Assembly: GCA_050329955.1 (NCBI GenBank)
Contig: JBHJOH010000141.1
Span: forward strand, 1-38,792
Direction: 5' to 3'
Length of the DNA stretch: 38,792 nt
DNA from: JAOUGY01 sp050329955
GTDB taxonomy: Bacteria; Actinomycetota; Acidimicrobiia; Spongiisociales; ZC4RG35
This document shows positions 8,009 through 15,654 of this stretch, one piece after another; positions within the stretch are counted from its first letter, which is position 1; each line of letters opens with the position of its first letter. Below the pieces are notes generated by a model. It was given only the letters and a program-made list of their open reading frames with translations. It made no database searches and was not told where the DNA came from. A program made the translations under genes and the position numbers.

Positions 8009-9658
8009 ATGCAAGCCCGGAGAACGGTCCAGATCAATCGGTGGTTCCCGACCCTGTTGATTCTGTGGAACATCTTCGACGTGGTGGTCCACGTGGTCGT
8101 CGATCTGGTCGAGCCGTGGAGGGTGGCCGGGAACGCTGTCGGCGTGGTGGCAGCACTCATCGTGTTGTTCGGGGCGGCAAGAGGATATGCTCGGCAGGTG
8201 TTGGCGGGGGCGGCCGTCGTGGTTGTCGTGTTGAACGCCATCCACTCGATTCTCGATGGCTGGATCGCACCTTCGTTCATCTTCATCGGCGTGAGTCTCT
8301 TCTTGCTGCTGCGTTGGGCACAAGGCATCCACCGGAAGCGCGCTTCGACCGTCGACACTGGAGAGAGCCCTGTCTACCTGCGCTGGTGGGCGGCGCTGGG
8401 TGCCACCGTGGTGGGGCTTGCCGCCATCGCCCTCGTCGGTGAACAGGAAGACTTCGTGATCGGCCCGCTGGCGGCACTCCACAACGGTGAACTGGTCGCG
8501 GCTGACTACTGGGCCGCTGAGCCCTTGATTCTGTCTGCCGGCATGGGATTCGACAACATCATCGGTGTACCCGAGGTCAACGAGGCAACCGTGCGCGAAG
8601 CGGGCGGAAGCTGGTACGGATCGGTGGCCTGCATCAATGGCGAAGAACCGAGTACTGGGGCTTTCACCAGCACGGCCGCATCGGGCCAAGTGGAACTCCT
8701 CTACAAGGGCTTCTCGGAATACGACGACGGTTTGCCCATCGTCTTCAGCTGGCCGGTCGCCACCGAAACCGTGGATCTGACAGACTTCCGATTCACGCTG
8801 AACACCGGTGAGACAGTCTTCGCCAACAGCATCGGGATGTGGCCCAACTGGGAGCTCAACGAACGCAACACCGTCGTCGCCTTCGGCGACTTCGGCAATC
8901 GGGGCTTGAGCAGCGAGGACGATGCCGTCTTCCCCGTCCGTCTCGACATCGTTGAAGATGACACACCGCTCCTGCTCATCGGGCCGGGTGGCCAAGAGTT
9001 CAACGCGGTGGGCTTGAGCTGGGAAACGGACAAGACGCCATACGACGCCGGTCCGGTCCTGGTCGGCGCAAAGCTGAATCACGTCGGCAAAGAGGCACTC
9101 GGCGAAGGCGGTGTTCGACTGGCAGAAGGCATCATCGGTTTCCCCAATGACGAGTTTGCGCTCTACGACGAGGGCGATTTCCGCATTCGTGTGCTGACGA
9201 CCGGCGGTTTCTCGCCCGATGGGGTGACCGGTGTGCGCCCCGACATGTATGAGGACTTCTTCCGCATCCACGTCAACGGACCGGATGGCGAGACGGTTCT
9301 TCTCGAGGAAGTCGGGGTGGACTACGCCGTTGCGGGGGGCACTCTGCGCGTTGTCGGGTTGTCGGATCTGGGCCCGAAGGCGGACCCCGATGAGGGTGTC
9401 TTCTATGACGACTGCTACACAGAAGATCGTGACAACTACATCGACATCATCTTGGTCGGCGACGAGGAAGCAGCCCGAAATGTCAGCTTTGTCGAGATTC
9501 CCTCATTGGAGGGCGGTTACCGGGCGTTCTACAACCCTGGTGGACCTGGCCCCGAACCATTCGAGGGTGTCCGGTACACCGCTCCCGGCCCGCCCGATCT
9601 CGAGCCGGTGATCATCGCATTGGATGACCCGATGCGGGTCGACCGCCCGGCACCCTGA
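8009..9658 (+). CDS. Large membrane protein with extracytoplasmic domain, unknown
   Basis: About 549 residues. The first 140 or so contain four hydrophobic helices (for example LLILWNIFDVVVHVVVDLV and VLAGAAVVVVVLNAIHSIL). A fifth helix near residue 130 (WWAALGATVVGLAAIALVG) precedes a long, acidic, Trp/Phe-rich region that looks beta-rich and is probably extracytoplasmic. I recognise no catalytic motif. ATG 8009 is preferred because AAGGA sits 7 bp before it. ATG 7994 and TTG 7964 are in-frame alternatives. Its 3' end (PPDLEPVIIALDDPMRVDRPAP) is partly repeated about 150 bp downstream. It follows the transporter and SHOCT genes on the same strand, so a shared envelope role is possible. Confidence 0.75.
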   Translation: MQARRTVQINRWFPTLLILWNIFDVVVHVVVDLVEPWRVAGNAVGVVAALIVLFGAARGYARQVLAGAAVVVVVLNAIHSILDGWIAPSFIFIGVSLFLLLRWAQGIHRKRASTVDTGESPVYLRWWAALGATVVGLAAIALVGEQEDFVIGPLAALHNGELVAADYWAAEPLILSAGMGFDNIIGVPEVNEATVREAGGSWYGSVACINGEEPSTGAFTSTAASGQVELLYKGFSEYDDGLPIVFSWPVATETVDLTDFRFTLNTGETVFANSIGMWPNWELNERNTVVAFGDFGNRGLSSEDDAVFPVRLDIVEDDTPLLLIGPGGQEFNAVGLSWETDKTPYDAGPVLVGAKLNHVGKEALGEGGVRLAEGIIGFPNDEFALYDEGDFRIRVLTTGGFSPDGVTGVRPDMYEDFFRIHVNGPDGETVLLEEVGVDYAVAGGTLRVVGLSDLGPKADPDEGVFYDDCYTEDRDNYIDIILVGDEEAARNVSFVEIPSLEGGYRAFYNPGGPGPEPFEGVRYTAPGPPDLEPVIIALDDPMRVDRPAP

Positions 9659-9742
9659 AGTAGATGGCGCAGACCTCCTGCCTGCAACGCGAGGACCGGC
9701 ACCTTCCCCGACGTCCGCTCGACAGCAGCTCGGCACCGGCAG

Positions 9743-9803
9743 CGCCCGATCTCGAACCGGTGACATCGCCCTCGACAACCCAATGCGGGTCAGCATCCCC
9801 TGA
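9743..9803 (+). repeat. Degenerate second copy of the preceding gene's 3' end
   Basis: This stretch aligns with 9591-9658. Both read CGCCCGATCTCGA(G/A)CCGGTGA, then (in two frames) IALD(D/N)PMRV, and end in a stop. The copy has lost one base after GGTGA and three codons near the end, so it reads PDLEPV, then in the next frame IALDNPMRVSIP and stop. It is the tail of a duplicated or paralogous gene, the rest of which is gone. Confidence 0.65.
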
Positions 9804-9991
9804 GGATGCTCGGGATCGCGCGCGTATCGACCCCGCCGTCCAACGCACATAACGCGCGCCGCAATGAACGATCTCGTGCACTCCATTCCGAGCAGAACCG
9901 GCATTCTGTTGCACTCGTCGAGTACGGGCCGACCACTGTCGGTGGCGGCCGCCGCTGTCGAACGCCGGCGATGCGCGCCGGCTTGGAAGCG

Positions 9992-10205
9992 GTGTCTGTG
10001 GTTGACACCTCGGCCTGGTAGCTACCTGGTCGGTCCCCTTCTCGAGAACCCACACCGAGTGGGCAATCCACTGCGGGGCAATCTGGTCGGACTTCACTCC
10101 GCCAGGGTCGGGGCCTACAGGATCGTCTACGAGATCGATCCAGACCGCCCGACGGTTGGCGTCATCTCCATCGACCACCCGGCAGACGTCTACCGACCCC
10201 GCTGA
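9992..10205 (+). pseudogene. RelE/ParE-type toxin tail with possible VapC head fragment
   Basis: From about 10021 to 10205 one frame reads as the C-terminal two-thirds of a RelE/ParE-family toxin: GPLLENPHRVGNPLRGNLVG, then LHSARVGAYRIVYEID and DHPADVYRPR. The usual N-terminal strand and helix (about 30 residues) are absent. Upstream sequence in that frame (open from 9864) is not toxin-like. Just before it, in another frame, 9992-10018 reads VSVVDTSAW followed by a stop, which looks like the start of a VapC PIN-domain toxin. The VapC assignment rests on nine residues and is weak. The region appears to be two toxin genes fused by deletion. Confidence 0.6.
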
Positions 10206-10316
10206 TCTACAACATCACGCAGTCGTGCCGATCCCGGACACTCGGCGACACGGGCGTTCGTGTCCGATCTGGCGATCGGGCCATCTGCCCTCGTGACGTC
10301 GTGATTGTATGACTGC

Positions 10317-10526
10317 ATGGACAACCGCACCACCGTCCGTATGCCCGAAGAACTCGCAGAGAAAGCCGAAGTGATCGCCCGCAGCCGCGGAATCAGCGTG
10401 AACGCCCTGATGCTCGAAGCCCTCGAAGCCGCGATCGAGCGGGTCCGCCACGACGACGAGTTCATGACGCGACTGCGTGAGTTGACCGAACGGGACAAAG
10501 AGATCCTGGATCGCCTCGCCGAGTGA
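10317..10526 (+). CDS. Ribbon-helix-helix antitoxin-like protein
   Basis: A 69-residue protein beginning MDNRTTVRMPEELAEKAEV. The short strand TTVRMP, followed by two helices with GISVNALMLEAL, is typical of ribbon-helix-helix repressors and antitoxins. The C-terminal half is a charged helix of the kind that wraps a toxin. ATG 10317 is chosen over the in-frame ATG 10305, which would overlap the TATG-containing promoter-like segment TTGTATGAC. Its stop overlaps a GTG that begins a truncated Doc-like frame, so it was the antitoxin of an RHH-Doc pair. It may still act as a repressor. Confidence 0.8.
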   Translation: MDNRTTVRMPEELAEKAEVIARSRGISVNALMLEALEAAIERVRHDDEFMTRLRELTERDKEILDRLAE

Positions 10527-10651
10527 GATACCTCACTCTCGCCGAAGCGCTCACCATCGCTGAAGGCATGCACCTGGATCGGGAGCTTCCGGATCCCCGG
10601 TGTTCTACGGCCCGACCGTGTACGGCATCTACACTTACTCCAACAATGTGA
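10523..10651 (+). pseudogene. Truncated Doc (Fic-fold) toxin head
   Basis: GTG 10523 (GTGA overlap with the antitoxin stop) opens VRYLTLAEALTIAEG, a good match to the first residues of Doc toxins (typically MRYLTLxEALxIAE). The match stops after about 15 codons. The frame then continues with unrelated sequence to TGA 10649-10651. The Fic/Doc catalytic motif HPFxDGNKR is absent, so no active toxin can be made. Confidence 0.65.
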
Positions 10652-10776
10652 CGGGGCAGTACTGGTGGTTCATCCGGGCCCAAGCCGTGCAAAGCCGGAT
10701 GGCGCCGGCCCAGGCGGCCGTGGAAGGGACCGTGAGCATGATCTGTTACCACGCGGATCCTTGCGTGCCGGAATGA
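10576..10776 (+). pseudogene. C-terminal remnant of a trypsin-like/V8-type serine protease
   Basis: In the frame offset from the Doc head, the sequence reads GSGASGSPVFYGPTVYGIYT followed by YSNNVTGQYWWFIRAQAVQ, ending at TGA 10774. This is the catalytic-serine segment of chymotrypsin-fold proteases (GxSGSPV, Ser codon 10588-10590) plus the final strand and helix. The His and Asp of the triad and any signal peptide are missing. The deletion joint with the Doc head lies near 10565-10578. The stop overlaps the ATG of the next gene. Confidence 0.55.
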
Positions 10777-11408
10777 CGACTCGGGCCCGGATGGCGGCGA
10801 CAGCTTCGGCGGTCACGTTGCTCGCCAGCTGTACCGGCACCTCTGAACCCGGCGGTGCGTCGACAACCCCGACCGAGGCGGTGTCGGACACCGCCTCCGT
10901 CGGGTCGTCAACTACCGCCGCTGTGACCACTGGCACGTCGCCGGCTCCTCCGATGTCGGTCCCGGTCCCTGAGGACAACCAGGGTACGGACTGGTGGCAG
11001 CTGGTTGACGTTGTCGACGCCTCCCCCGGCCAGCGTCTCACAGTCGTCACCGACACGTCCTCTCTGACAGCGGTGTGGGACACACTCGGAAACGACAGTC
11101 CGGTATCCGAATTCGACTGGGACCGCCAGGTCGTGTTCGTCTTCGAGTCTTTCAAAGGGGTGGATGAGAAGTCGGATCCGGACCGTGGCTGTGACGAGCT
11201 CTGGCTCGAGGACCTGGTTGTCGCTGCTGGAGTCGTATACCCCAACCTGGCGACTTTGGAGCTGCCGTGCGTAGCCATGGGGTCGCCGAGAACGTTCCTG
11301 GTGGCTGTCGACCGGGACCGCCTCCCGGAGGTGCCGTTCGAGCTCCGCAGCTTCGAACGTGATCGAAACGGCATCAAGGTCACGGCCGGAATGCTCGCCA
11401 CCCGCTGA
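10773..11408 (+). CDS. Putative lipoprotein, unknown function
   Basis: A 211-residue protein. The start MTTRARMAATASAVTLLASC gives a short n-region, a hydrophobic stretch and a lipobox LLAS-Cys at Cys20, so the mature protein should be lipid-anchored outside the membrane. A Thr/Ser/Pro-rich linker of about 50 residues follows, then a compact domain (about 75-211) with two further cysteines (RGCDELW and ELPCVAMG) that could pair. I do not recognise the domain. The start is inferred from the signal sequence. The frame is open 36 codons further upstream through the protease remnant. The ribosome site is weak. Confidence 0.7.
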   Translation: MTTRARMAATASAVTLLASCTGTSEPGGASTTPTEAVSDTASVGSSTTAAVTTGTSPAPPMSVPVPEDNQGTDWWQLVDVVDASPGQRLTVVTDTSSLTAVWDTLGNDSPVSEFDWDRQVVFVFESFKGVDEKSDPDRGCDELWLEDLVVAAGVVYPNLATLELPCVAMGSPRTFLVAVDRDRLPEVPFELRSFERDRNGIKVTAGMLATR

Positions 11409-11445
11409 AGCCACCCGGCCCCCGGTGAGCGCTTCGGCTACGGGG

Positions 11446-11903
11446 TCTCCTTTGCTGCCTCATCACACGTGGCTGAGCAGCAGGTTTCGAGGTCATCGAC
11501 GTGCCTCGGTCGGCGTGCAGGGTCACCTCGTCACGGCCGACATGTTGGGAACACTAGGGCGTCAGCGATGAACGCTTCAGCGAGTTCGCCGGTCTCGGCT
11601 GCGGCGACGGTCCAGGCGGGGACGTAGCGGGAGTAGATGTCGATGATCACGAACAGCTCGTAGTAGACGCCGCGCCCACACCTGCGCCGGCGCCAGATCG
11701 CAGTACTCCTCGGATCGGAGGACCGACAGCACGTGCTGGCGTTCGGGCTCGGTCAGCTTGTTCGGCGGCGCCGGCCGCGGCGATGCCGGCCCGTAGACGG
11801 GTGGCTCACGTCGACGCAGAACCGTCGAACGGTTGACGCCCAACAGCTCGCACGCCTTTCGCGACGCAGGATCGCGCCACGCTCCTCGGAGCCTTTCGGC
11901 CAC
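11446..11903 (-). mobile_element. Decayed IS3-family transposase (OrfB) remnant
   Basis: Reading on the minus strand from 11903, RKACELLGVNRSTVLRRR, then LTEPERQHVLSVLRSEEYCD and LAPAQVWA match the start of IS3-family OrfB. An internal deletion follows, then the integrase core RGVYYELFVIIDIYSRYVPA with the first catalytic Asp and AETGELAEAFIADAL. A frameshift follows, then EVTLHADRGTSMTSKP with the second Asp. The third catalytic residue (Glu), OrfA and clear terminal inverted repeats are not seen. The element cannot move by itself. Confidence 0.8.
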
Positions 11904-11909
11904 GCGTCG

Positions 11910-12329
11910 TCACCGGCGCAACGAGCGACCGGCGGCCGTCTCCATCCGTTCCACGCTGGCCTTGTTCATGCGGAGCGGTTTGTTGGGCGCCTGCATGAAC
12001 GTGACCTTCTGATACCAGCCGGTGGCGTCGTCGACGCTGACCTCGGCCCATGGCACCACGAACGGGCGGTGTCCCGCCTTGAACAGCCACAGCACCGAGA
12101 ACCTCACGCCGATCGGATCGGTCTCGATCCGGACGACCCCGCGGTACTGGCCGAGCCACCCGAAACTGACGAACGGAGCCAGCCACGCCTCCGAGGCGGA
12201 GAAGTCGCGATCCTGATAGACCGATGCCAGCGTCTGCCAGCCGGTTGCCGAGATCACCATCGAGACCAAGGCGAACATGCCGACAATCGCGATCGGGCCC
12301 AGCACCACAGGGATGATCCACAGCTCCAT
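11910..12329 (-). CDS. Small membrane protein with soluble C-terminal domain
   Basis: A 139-residue protein starting MELWIIPVVLGPIAIVGMFA, with one long N-terminal membrane helix (about 4-26). A soluble domain of about 100 residues contains VVRIETDPIGVRFSVLWLF and PFVVPWAEVSV, a pattern reminiscent of PH-like membrane-protein domains. A further ATG 7 codons upstream (12350) is possible. It diverges from the MreB-like gene, with less than 60 bp between starts. The function is unknown. It lies directly downstream of nothing on its own strand and borders the IS remnant. Confidence 0.65.
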   Translation of the reverse strand: MELWIIPVVLGPIAIVGMFALVSMVISATGWQTLASVYQDRDFSASEAWLAPFVSFGWLGQYRGVVRIETDPIGVRFSVLWLFKAGHRPFVVPWAEVSVDDATGWYQKVTFMQAPNKPLRMNKASVERMETAAGRSLRR

Positions 12330-12386
12330 CGCCGACGATTCTGCCCGCATTCGGGCGCAGATGTCGGACGCCGATAGGCTGACGGC

Positions 12387-13379
12387 GTGCTGAGAGCACC
12401 GACGCTGGCACTCGACCTCGGCAACGCCAACACCCGGGTGTATCACCCGGGCCGCGGAGTGGTGGTCGACGAGCCGTCTCTCGTGGCGCTCGGAGGCACG
12501 GATCGGTCACTCACCGCCACGGGATCCCCTGTGAAAGCGATGCTCGGCCGATCCCACGCCGGTGTGGTCCCAATCCATCCGCTCCGTCACGGGGTGGTGT
12601 TCGAATTGGATGCCACCGAGCGGATGCTCCGAGCCTTCATCCATGCGGCCGGCGGCGGACGCCACCCCCGTCTGCTGGTGTCGGTCCCGGCCGATACCAC
12701 ATCGGTGGAACGGCGAAGTGTCGAACAGGCGGCTCACTCCTGCGGGGCGTCGTCGGTCACCGTCATCGAAGAACCGATGGCGGCCGCCATTGGCGCAGGC
12801 CTTCCGGTGGAACGACCCTTGGGCGGAATGCTGGTGGACGTCGGCGCCGGCATCACCGAGTCGGTGGTGGTGTCGATGGGCGGAATCGTCACCGCCCGCA
12901 GTGTCCGCATCGCCGGAGACGACATGGACGAGGCGATCGCCGAACACGTGCTGTCACGCCATGGCGTAGCGATCGGGCTCCCCACCGCCGAACGCGTCAA
13001 GATCGCCATCGGCTCGACCCACAACCGTCATCCCGAGGCGACCACTGTCGTGGTGGGAGTACATCGGGCGAGCGGATTGCCCCGACACGTCACGCTGACC
13101 GCCGCCGAGGTGAGCCATGCGCTGGAACCGGCGGTGCGGGCCATCGTGGGGGTGGTGGTGGCGACCCTCGAGTCCACCCCGCCTGAGCTGAGTGCCGATC
13201 TGGCCCAGTCGGGCATGATGATGACCGGTGGCCTGGCACGGCTGCGGGGGTTGCCCGAACGGGTGGCCAACGAGACGGGCGTCACCGTCACGGTTTCGCC
13301 ACGACCCGACCGGGCGGTTGTGGACGGCTCGGGGCGATGTGTCGAAGAACCCCGCTTCCTAGCAGCCATCGCCCGCTGA
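12387..13379 (+). CDS. MreB-like actin-family protein
   Basis: A 330-residue member of the MreB/Mbl actin-like ATPase family. The phosphate-1 motif is LALDLGNANTRVY (residues 7-19), phosphate-2 is MLVDVGAGITESVV (about 148-161), and the adenosine motif is MMTGGLARLRGLPE (about 276-289). The connecting segment VIEEPMAAAIGAGLP is also typical. In true MreB it polymerises under the membrane and guides cell-wall synthesis. No mreC, mreD, pbp2 or rodA is adjacent, so this may be a stand-alone or second paralogue. The start is GTG 12387 (VLRAPTLALDLG), since the fold begins at once after it. Confidence 0.88.
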   Translation: MLRAPTLALDLGNANTRVYHPGRGVVVDEPSLVALGGTDRSLTATGSPVKAMLGRSHAGVVPIHPLRHGVVFELDATERMLRAFIHAAGGGRHPRLLVSVPADTTSVERRSVEQAAHSCGASSVTVIEEPMAAAIGAGLPVERPLGGMLVDVGAGITESVVVSMGGIVTARSVRIAGDDMDEAIAEHVLSRHGVAIGLPTAERVKIAIGSTHNRHPEATTVVVGVHRASGLPRHVTLTAAEVSHALEPAVRAIVGVVVATLESTPPELSADLAQSGMMMTGGLARLRGLPERVANETGVTVTVSPRPDRAVVDGSGRCVEEPRFLAAIAR

Positions 13380-13488
13380 CCGGCCGGTGAGCTACGGAGC
13401 CCGCCAAGATGGGCGGCTGGGATGGCCGATCCCTGGCGCGTCTGTCCACGCACCCTCTCGTCTGTGCAGCTGGGGGGCCACGAAGGCG

Positions 13489-14214
13489 CTAGGCATTGAT
13501 CACGAACAGCGCCATCGCATACGTGAGGTCCGCCCGGGCGTGTCGCCGCTCGAATCGGTCCACCGTGTCGCTGGGAAACTCGATCCTGAGGATCCGTCGC
13601 AGCTCATCCGTGGACCCGGCAGCCCAGCCGGCGTCGACCTCGACCCGTTCGGCATCGTTGTCCGCCCACCATGTGTCGGTGACCGTTGGATCGATGGCGC
13701 CGTTCCCTTCCGACGAGTCGACCAGCAGCTCGGCGAACTCACCGGAGCGCCAGCTGTTGTCGACGGTGACGAACACACCGCCCGGCGCCAGGACCCGCCG
13801 GACCTCGGCCAACCCCTGCTCGGCGCCGGGGCCGAAGAAGTACGCGAAGCGGGCGTGTGCCACGTCGACGCTCGCATCGGGGAGAGGCAGGTGTTCCGCT
13901 GACCCTCGCACCACTCGAACGTTGTCGAGGCCCTCCACCCGGCGCTCGGCGTGTGCCACCAGATCCGGGTCCGGCTCGACACCCACCACCGATGAGGCGT
14001 CTGTCGCATACAGGGACAGCCAGAATCCGGTGCCGCATCCGATGTCGAGCAGGCGCCGTCCGGACCAGTCAGCGACGCTGCGCAGCGCCGAGTCCAGTCG
14101 ACCGTCGGCGGCGATGGCCTGGTTCTCGAGCTCGTAGATCTCCGGATCCCCCGAGATGTTTGGTGCAGGGACGAAGTCGTCGAATTTCGAGCGACCGGGC
14201 ACCGGCTTGGTCAC
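13489..14214 (-). CDS. SAM-dependent methyltransferase (class I)
   Basis: A 241-residue class I methyltransferase. SAM-binding motif I is LLDIGCGTGFWLSLY (about residues 51-65), the acidic end of strand 2 is VVGVEPDPD, and the motif around LPLPDASVDVAHARFAYFF fits the Methyltransf_11 group. The start is GTG 14214 (VTKPVPGRSKFDD), which overlaps the stop of the Rid-family gene (GTGA). The open frame extends further upstream, but only through that gene's antisense frame. It is last in a three-gene operon with Gfo/Idh oxidoreductase and Rid protein. The substrate is unknown. Confidence 0.88.
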   Translation of the reverse strand: MTKPVPGRSKFDDFVPAPNISGDPEIYELENQAIAADGRLDSALRSVADWSGRRLLDIGCGTGFWLSLYATDASSVVGVEPDPDLVAHAERRVEGLDNVRVVRGSAEHLPLPDASVDVAHARFAYFFGPGAEQGLAEVRRVLAPGGVFVTVDNSWRSGEFAELLVDSSEGNGAIDPTVTDTWWADNDAERVEVDAGWAAGSTDELRRILRIEFPSDTVDRFERRHARADLTYAMALFVINA

Positions 14215-14606
14215 CCGTCGATCTCCTGGGCGGCGATGAAGTCGATCTCGATCAGCCACTCGGGATTGGCCAGGCCCGAGATCACCATGAGGGTCGACGT
14301 CGGACGGTGATCCCCCAGGAACTCGTTTCGCACTGCCGAGGCGGGGGCGCGGTCCTCCCGGTCGATGAGCAGCATGTTGAGCTGCACGATGTTTTCGACG
14401 GTCATGTCGGCTTCGGCGAGGATCGTCACGATGTGCTGCCACGTCAGGCGGGACTGCTCTTCGATGCCCTCACCGACCCGGCCATCGGCGTGCACTCCGG
14501 CCTGGCCGGCTCCGAACAGGAACCGCACCGGGCCCTCGACCACCGCCCCGTGGCTGTAGGTGTTGAACGGGCCGGGGACACCTTCGGGGTTGAAGAAGCG
14601 GGGCAT
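14211..14606 (-). CDS. Rid-family (YjgF/YER057c/UK114) protein
   Basis: A 131-residue trimer-type Rid protein. The fold pattern is clear: FGAGQAGVHADGRVGEGIEE, then TWQHIVTILAEADMTVENIV, the strand LNMLLIDRED and the C-terminal IEIDFIAAQE. In RidA itself an Arg in the PARS motif binds imine substrates. Here the matching position reads RPTSTLMV with no Arg after the Pro, as in Rid subfamilies without proven imine deaminase activity. It overlaps the oxidoreductase stop by one base and the methyltransferase start by 4 bp. Its partners suggest handling of an enamine, imine or related intermediate. Confidence 0.88.
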   Translation of the reverse strand: MPRFFNPEGVPGPFNTYSHGAVVEGPVRFLFGAGQAGVHADGRVGEGIEEQSRLTWQHIVTILAEADMTVENIVQLNMLLIDREDRAPASAVRNEFLGDHRPTSTLMVISGLANPEWLIEIDFIAAQEIDG

Positions 14607-15595
14607 CAGCGGTAGTCCTCCAGGTCGACGGCCCGTCGGGTTCGGGCGCTCTCGGTGGCTGCTTCCAACACCCGGATCACCTCGAGCGCGACCCGGCCGT
14701 TCACCTCCACCTCGGCTTCTCCTCGGATCGCTCTGGCGAACTCGGCCAGCTGATCGACCACCGGGTCGATGGCGGTGAGCGGGATCTCGGTGCGGCTCAG
14801 CTCACCACGCTTCTGGACCTCCAGGATGGAGCCGTCGGCCCGGGAGAAGGCGGTTGCGTCGGTACCGGCGATGGTCAGCTCGACGACCCTGGCCACGAAG
14901 AACGACGTCACAAGTGAGCCGACCGCTCCGCTCTCGAACTCGAAGGCGAGCACGGTTGCCTCGTCGATCGGTTTGGTGCGTCCCGGGCGGGTGAAAGCGA
15001 ACACCGACTTCACCGGGCCGAGCAGGTAGTGGAAGCTGTCCACCCGATGGATGCCGAGTGAGGCCATCGACCCGAGCGGGCTCTGCTCCTTGTCCCATCG
15101 CCACGCCTCGTCGGGCATGGTGAACCCGTTGGGGATCGACTGACTGGCCTCAACCATTTCGACGTCGCCCAGCTCACCGGCTGTGATCATCTGGTGCAGC
15201 CGGCGCTCGATGGTGTTGCGGCGGCGCTGATGACCCACCTGCAGGAGCACCCCGGCCGCCTCGGCCGCTTCCACCGAGGCGAGGCCGTCGGCGACGGTGG
15301 TGGTGAGCGGCTTCTCGACGAACACGTGCTTGCCGGCCGCGGCCGCCTGTTCGATCAGGCTGCGGTGGCTCTCATGGGAGGTGGCGATGAGCACCCCGTC
15401 GATATCGGGGTCGGCCAACAGGTCGTCGAGCGAGGCGGCCCGGCGGCATCCGAACTGGCCGGCGAACGCCGCCCGCCCGGCCTCCCCCCGGGCGTAGCAA
15501 CTGGTGATGGCGACGTCGGGTATCTTCCCCACCGCCTCGGCCAGTACCTTCCCCCACCAGCCGAGTCCGATGCTTCCGAGTCTCACCTGCTGCAC
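14606..15595 (-). CDS. Gfo/Idh/MocA-family oxidoreductase
   Basis: A 329-residue NAD(P)-dependent dehydrogenase. The N-terminal Rossmann fold has the motif SIGLGWWGKVLAEAV (about residues 8-22). The strand end ATSHESH and the signature FVEKPLTTT with the catalytic-loop EKP follow, then the alpha/beta substrate domain typical of Gfo/Idh/MocA. These enzymes usually oxidise or reduce a hydroxyl or carbonyl on cyclitols, sugars or related acids. It is the first gene of a minus-strand operon with the Rid protein and methyltransferase. It faces the amidohydrolase gene across a 59-bp region carrying one of the shared TATAT-type sites. Confidence 0.92.
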   Translation of the reverse strand: MQQVRLGSIGLGWWGKVLAEAVGKIPDVAITSCYARGEAGRAAFAGQFGCRRAASLDDLLADPDIDGVLIATSHESHRSLIEQAAAAGKHVFVEKPLTTTVADGLASVEAAEAAGVLLQVGHQRRRNTIERRLHQMITAGELGDVEMVEASQSIPNGFTMPDEAWRWDKEQSPLGSMASLGIHRVDSFHYLLGPVKSVFAFTRPGRTKPIDEATVLAFEFESGAVGSLVTSFFVARVVELTIAGTDATAFSRADGSILEVQKRGELSRTEIPLTAIDPVVDQLAEFARAIRGEAEVEVNGRVALEVIRVLEAATESARTRRAVDLEDYR

Positions 15596-15623
15596 GCGCC
15601 ACTCCTGATTAGGGTCCGATCGT

Positions 15624-15642
15624 CGATCCTATATGTTGTCTG
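15624..15642. promoter_or_regulatory. Shared operator-like site 1 (TATAT core)
   Basis: CGATCCTATATGTTGTCTG, 12 bp before the amidohydrolase start and between two divergent genes. It matches four other sites in the window (consensus ATnCTATATGnTGCA). The TATATG could also serve as a -10 box, but the conserved flanks go beyond a promoter box. Confidence 0.5.
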
Positions 15643-15654
15643 CGGAGGCGTGAC

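Noticed and set aside
9864..10205. Intact 113-residue toxin gene
   Set aside because: Only the last 60 or so residues resemble RelE/ParE. The first half is unrelated sequence with another frame's VapC-like scrap inside it.
15624..15642. Reading the TATAT sites purely as -10 promoter boxes
   Set aside because: Not fully excluded, but conserved bases on both sides and reversed copies relative to the genes fit an operator better.
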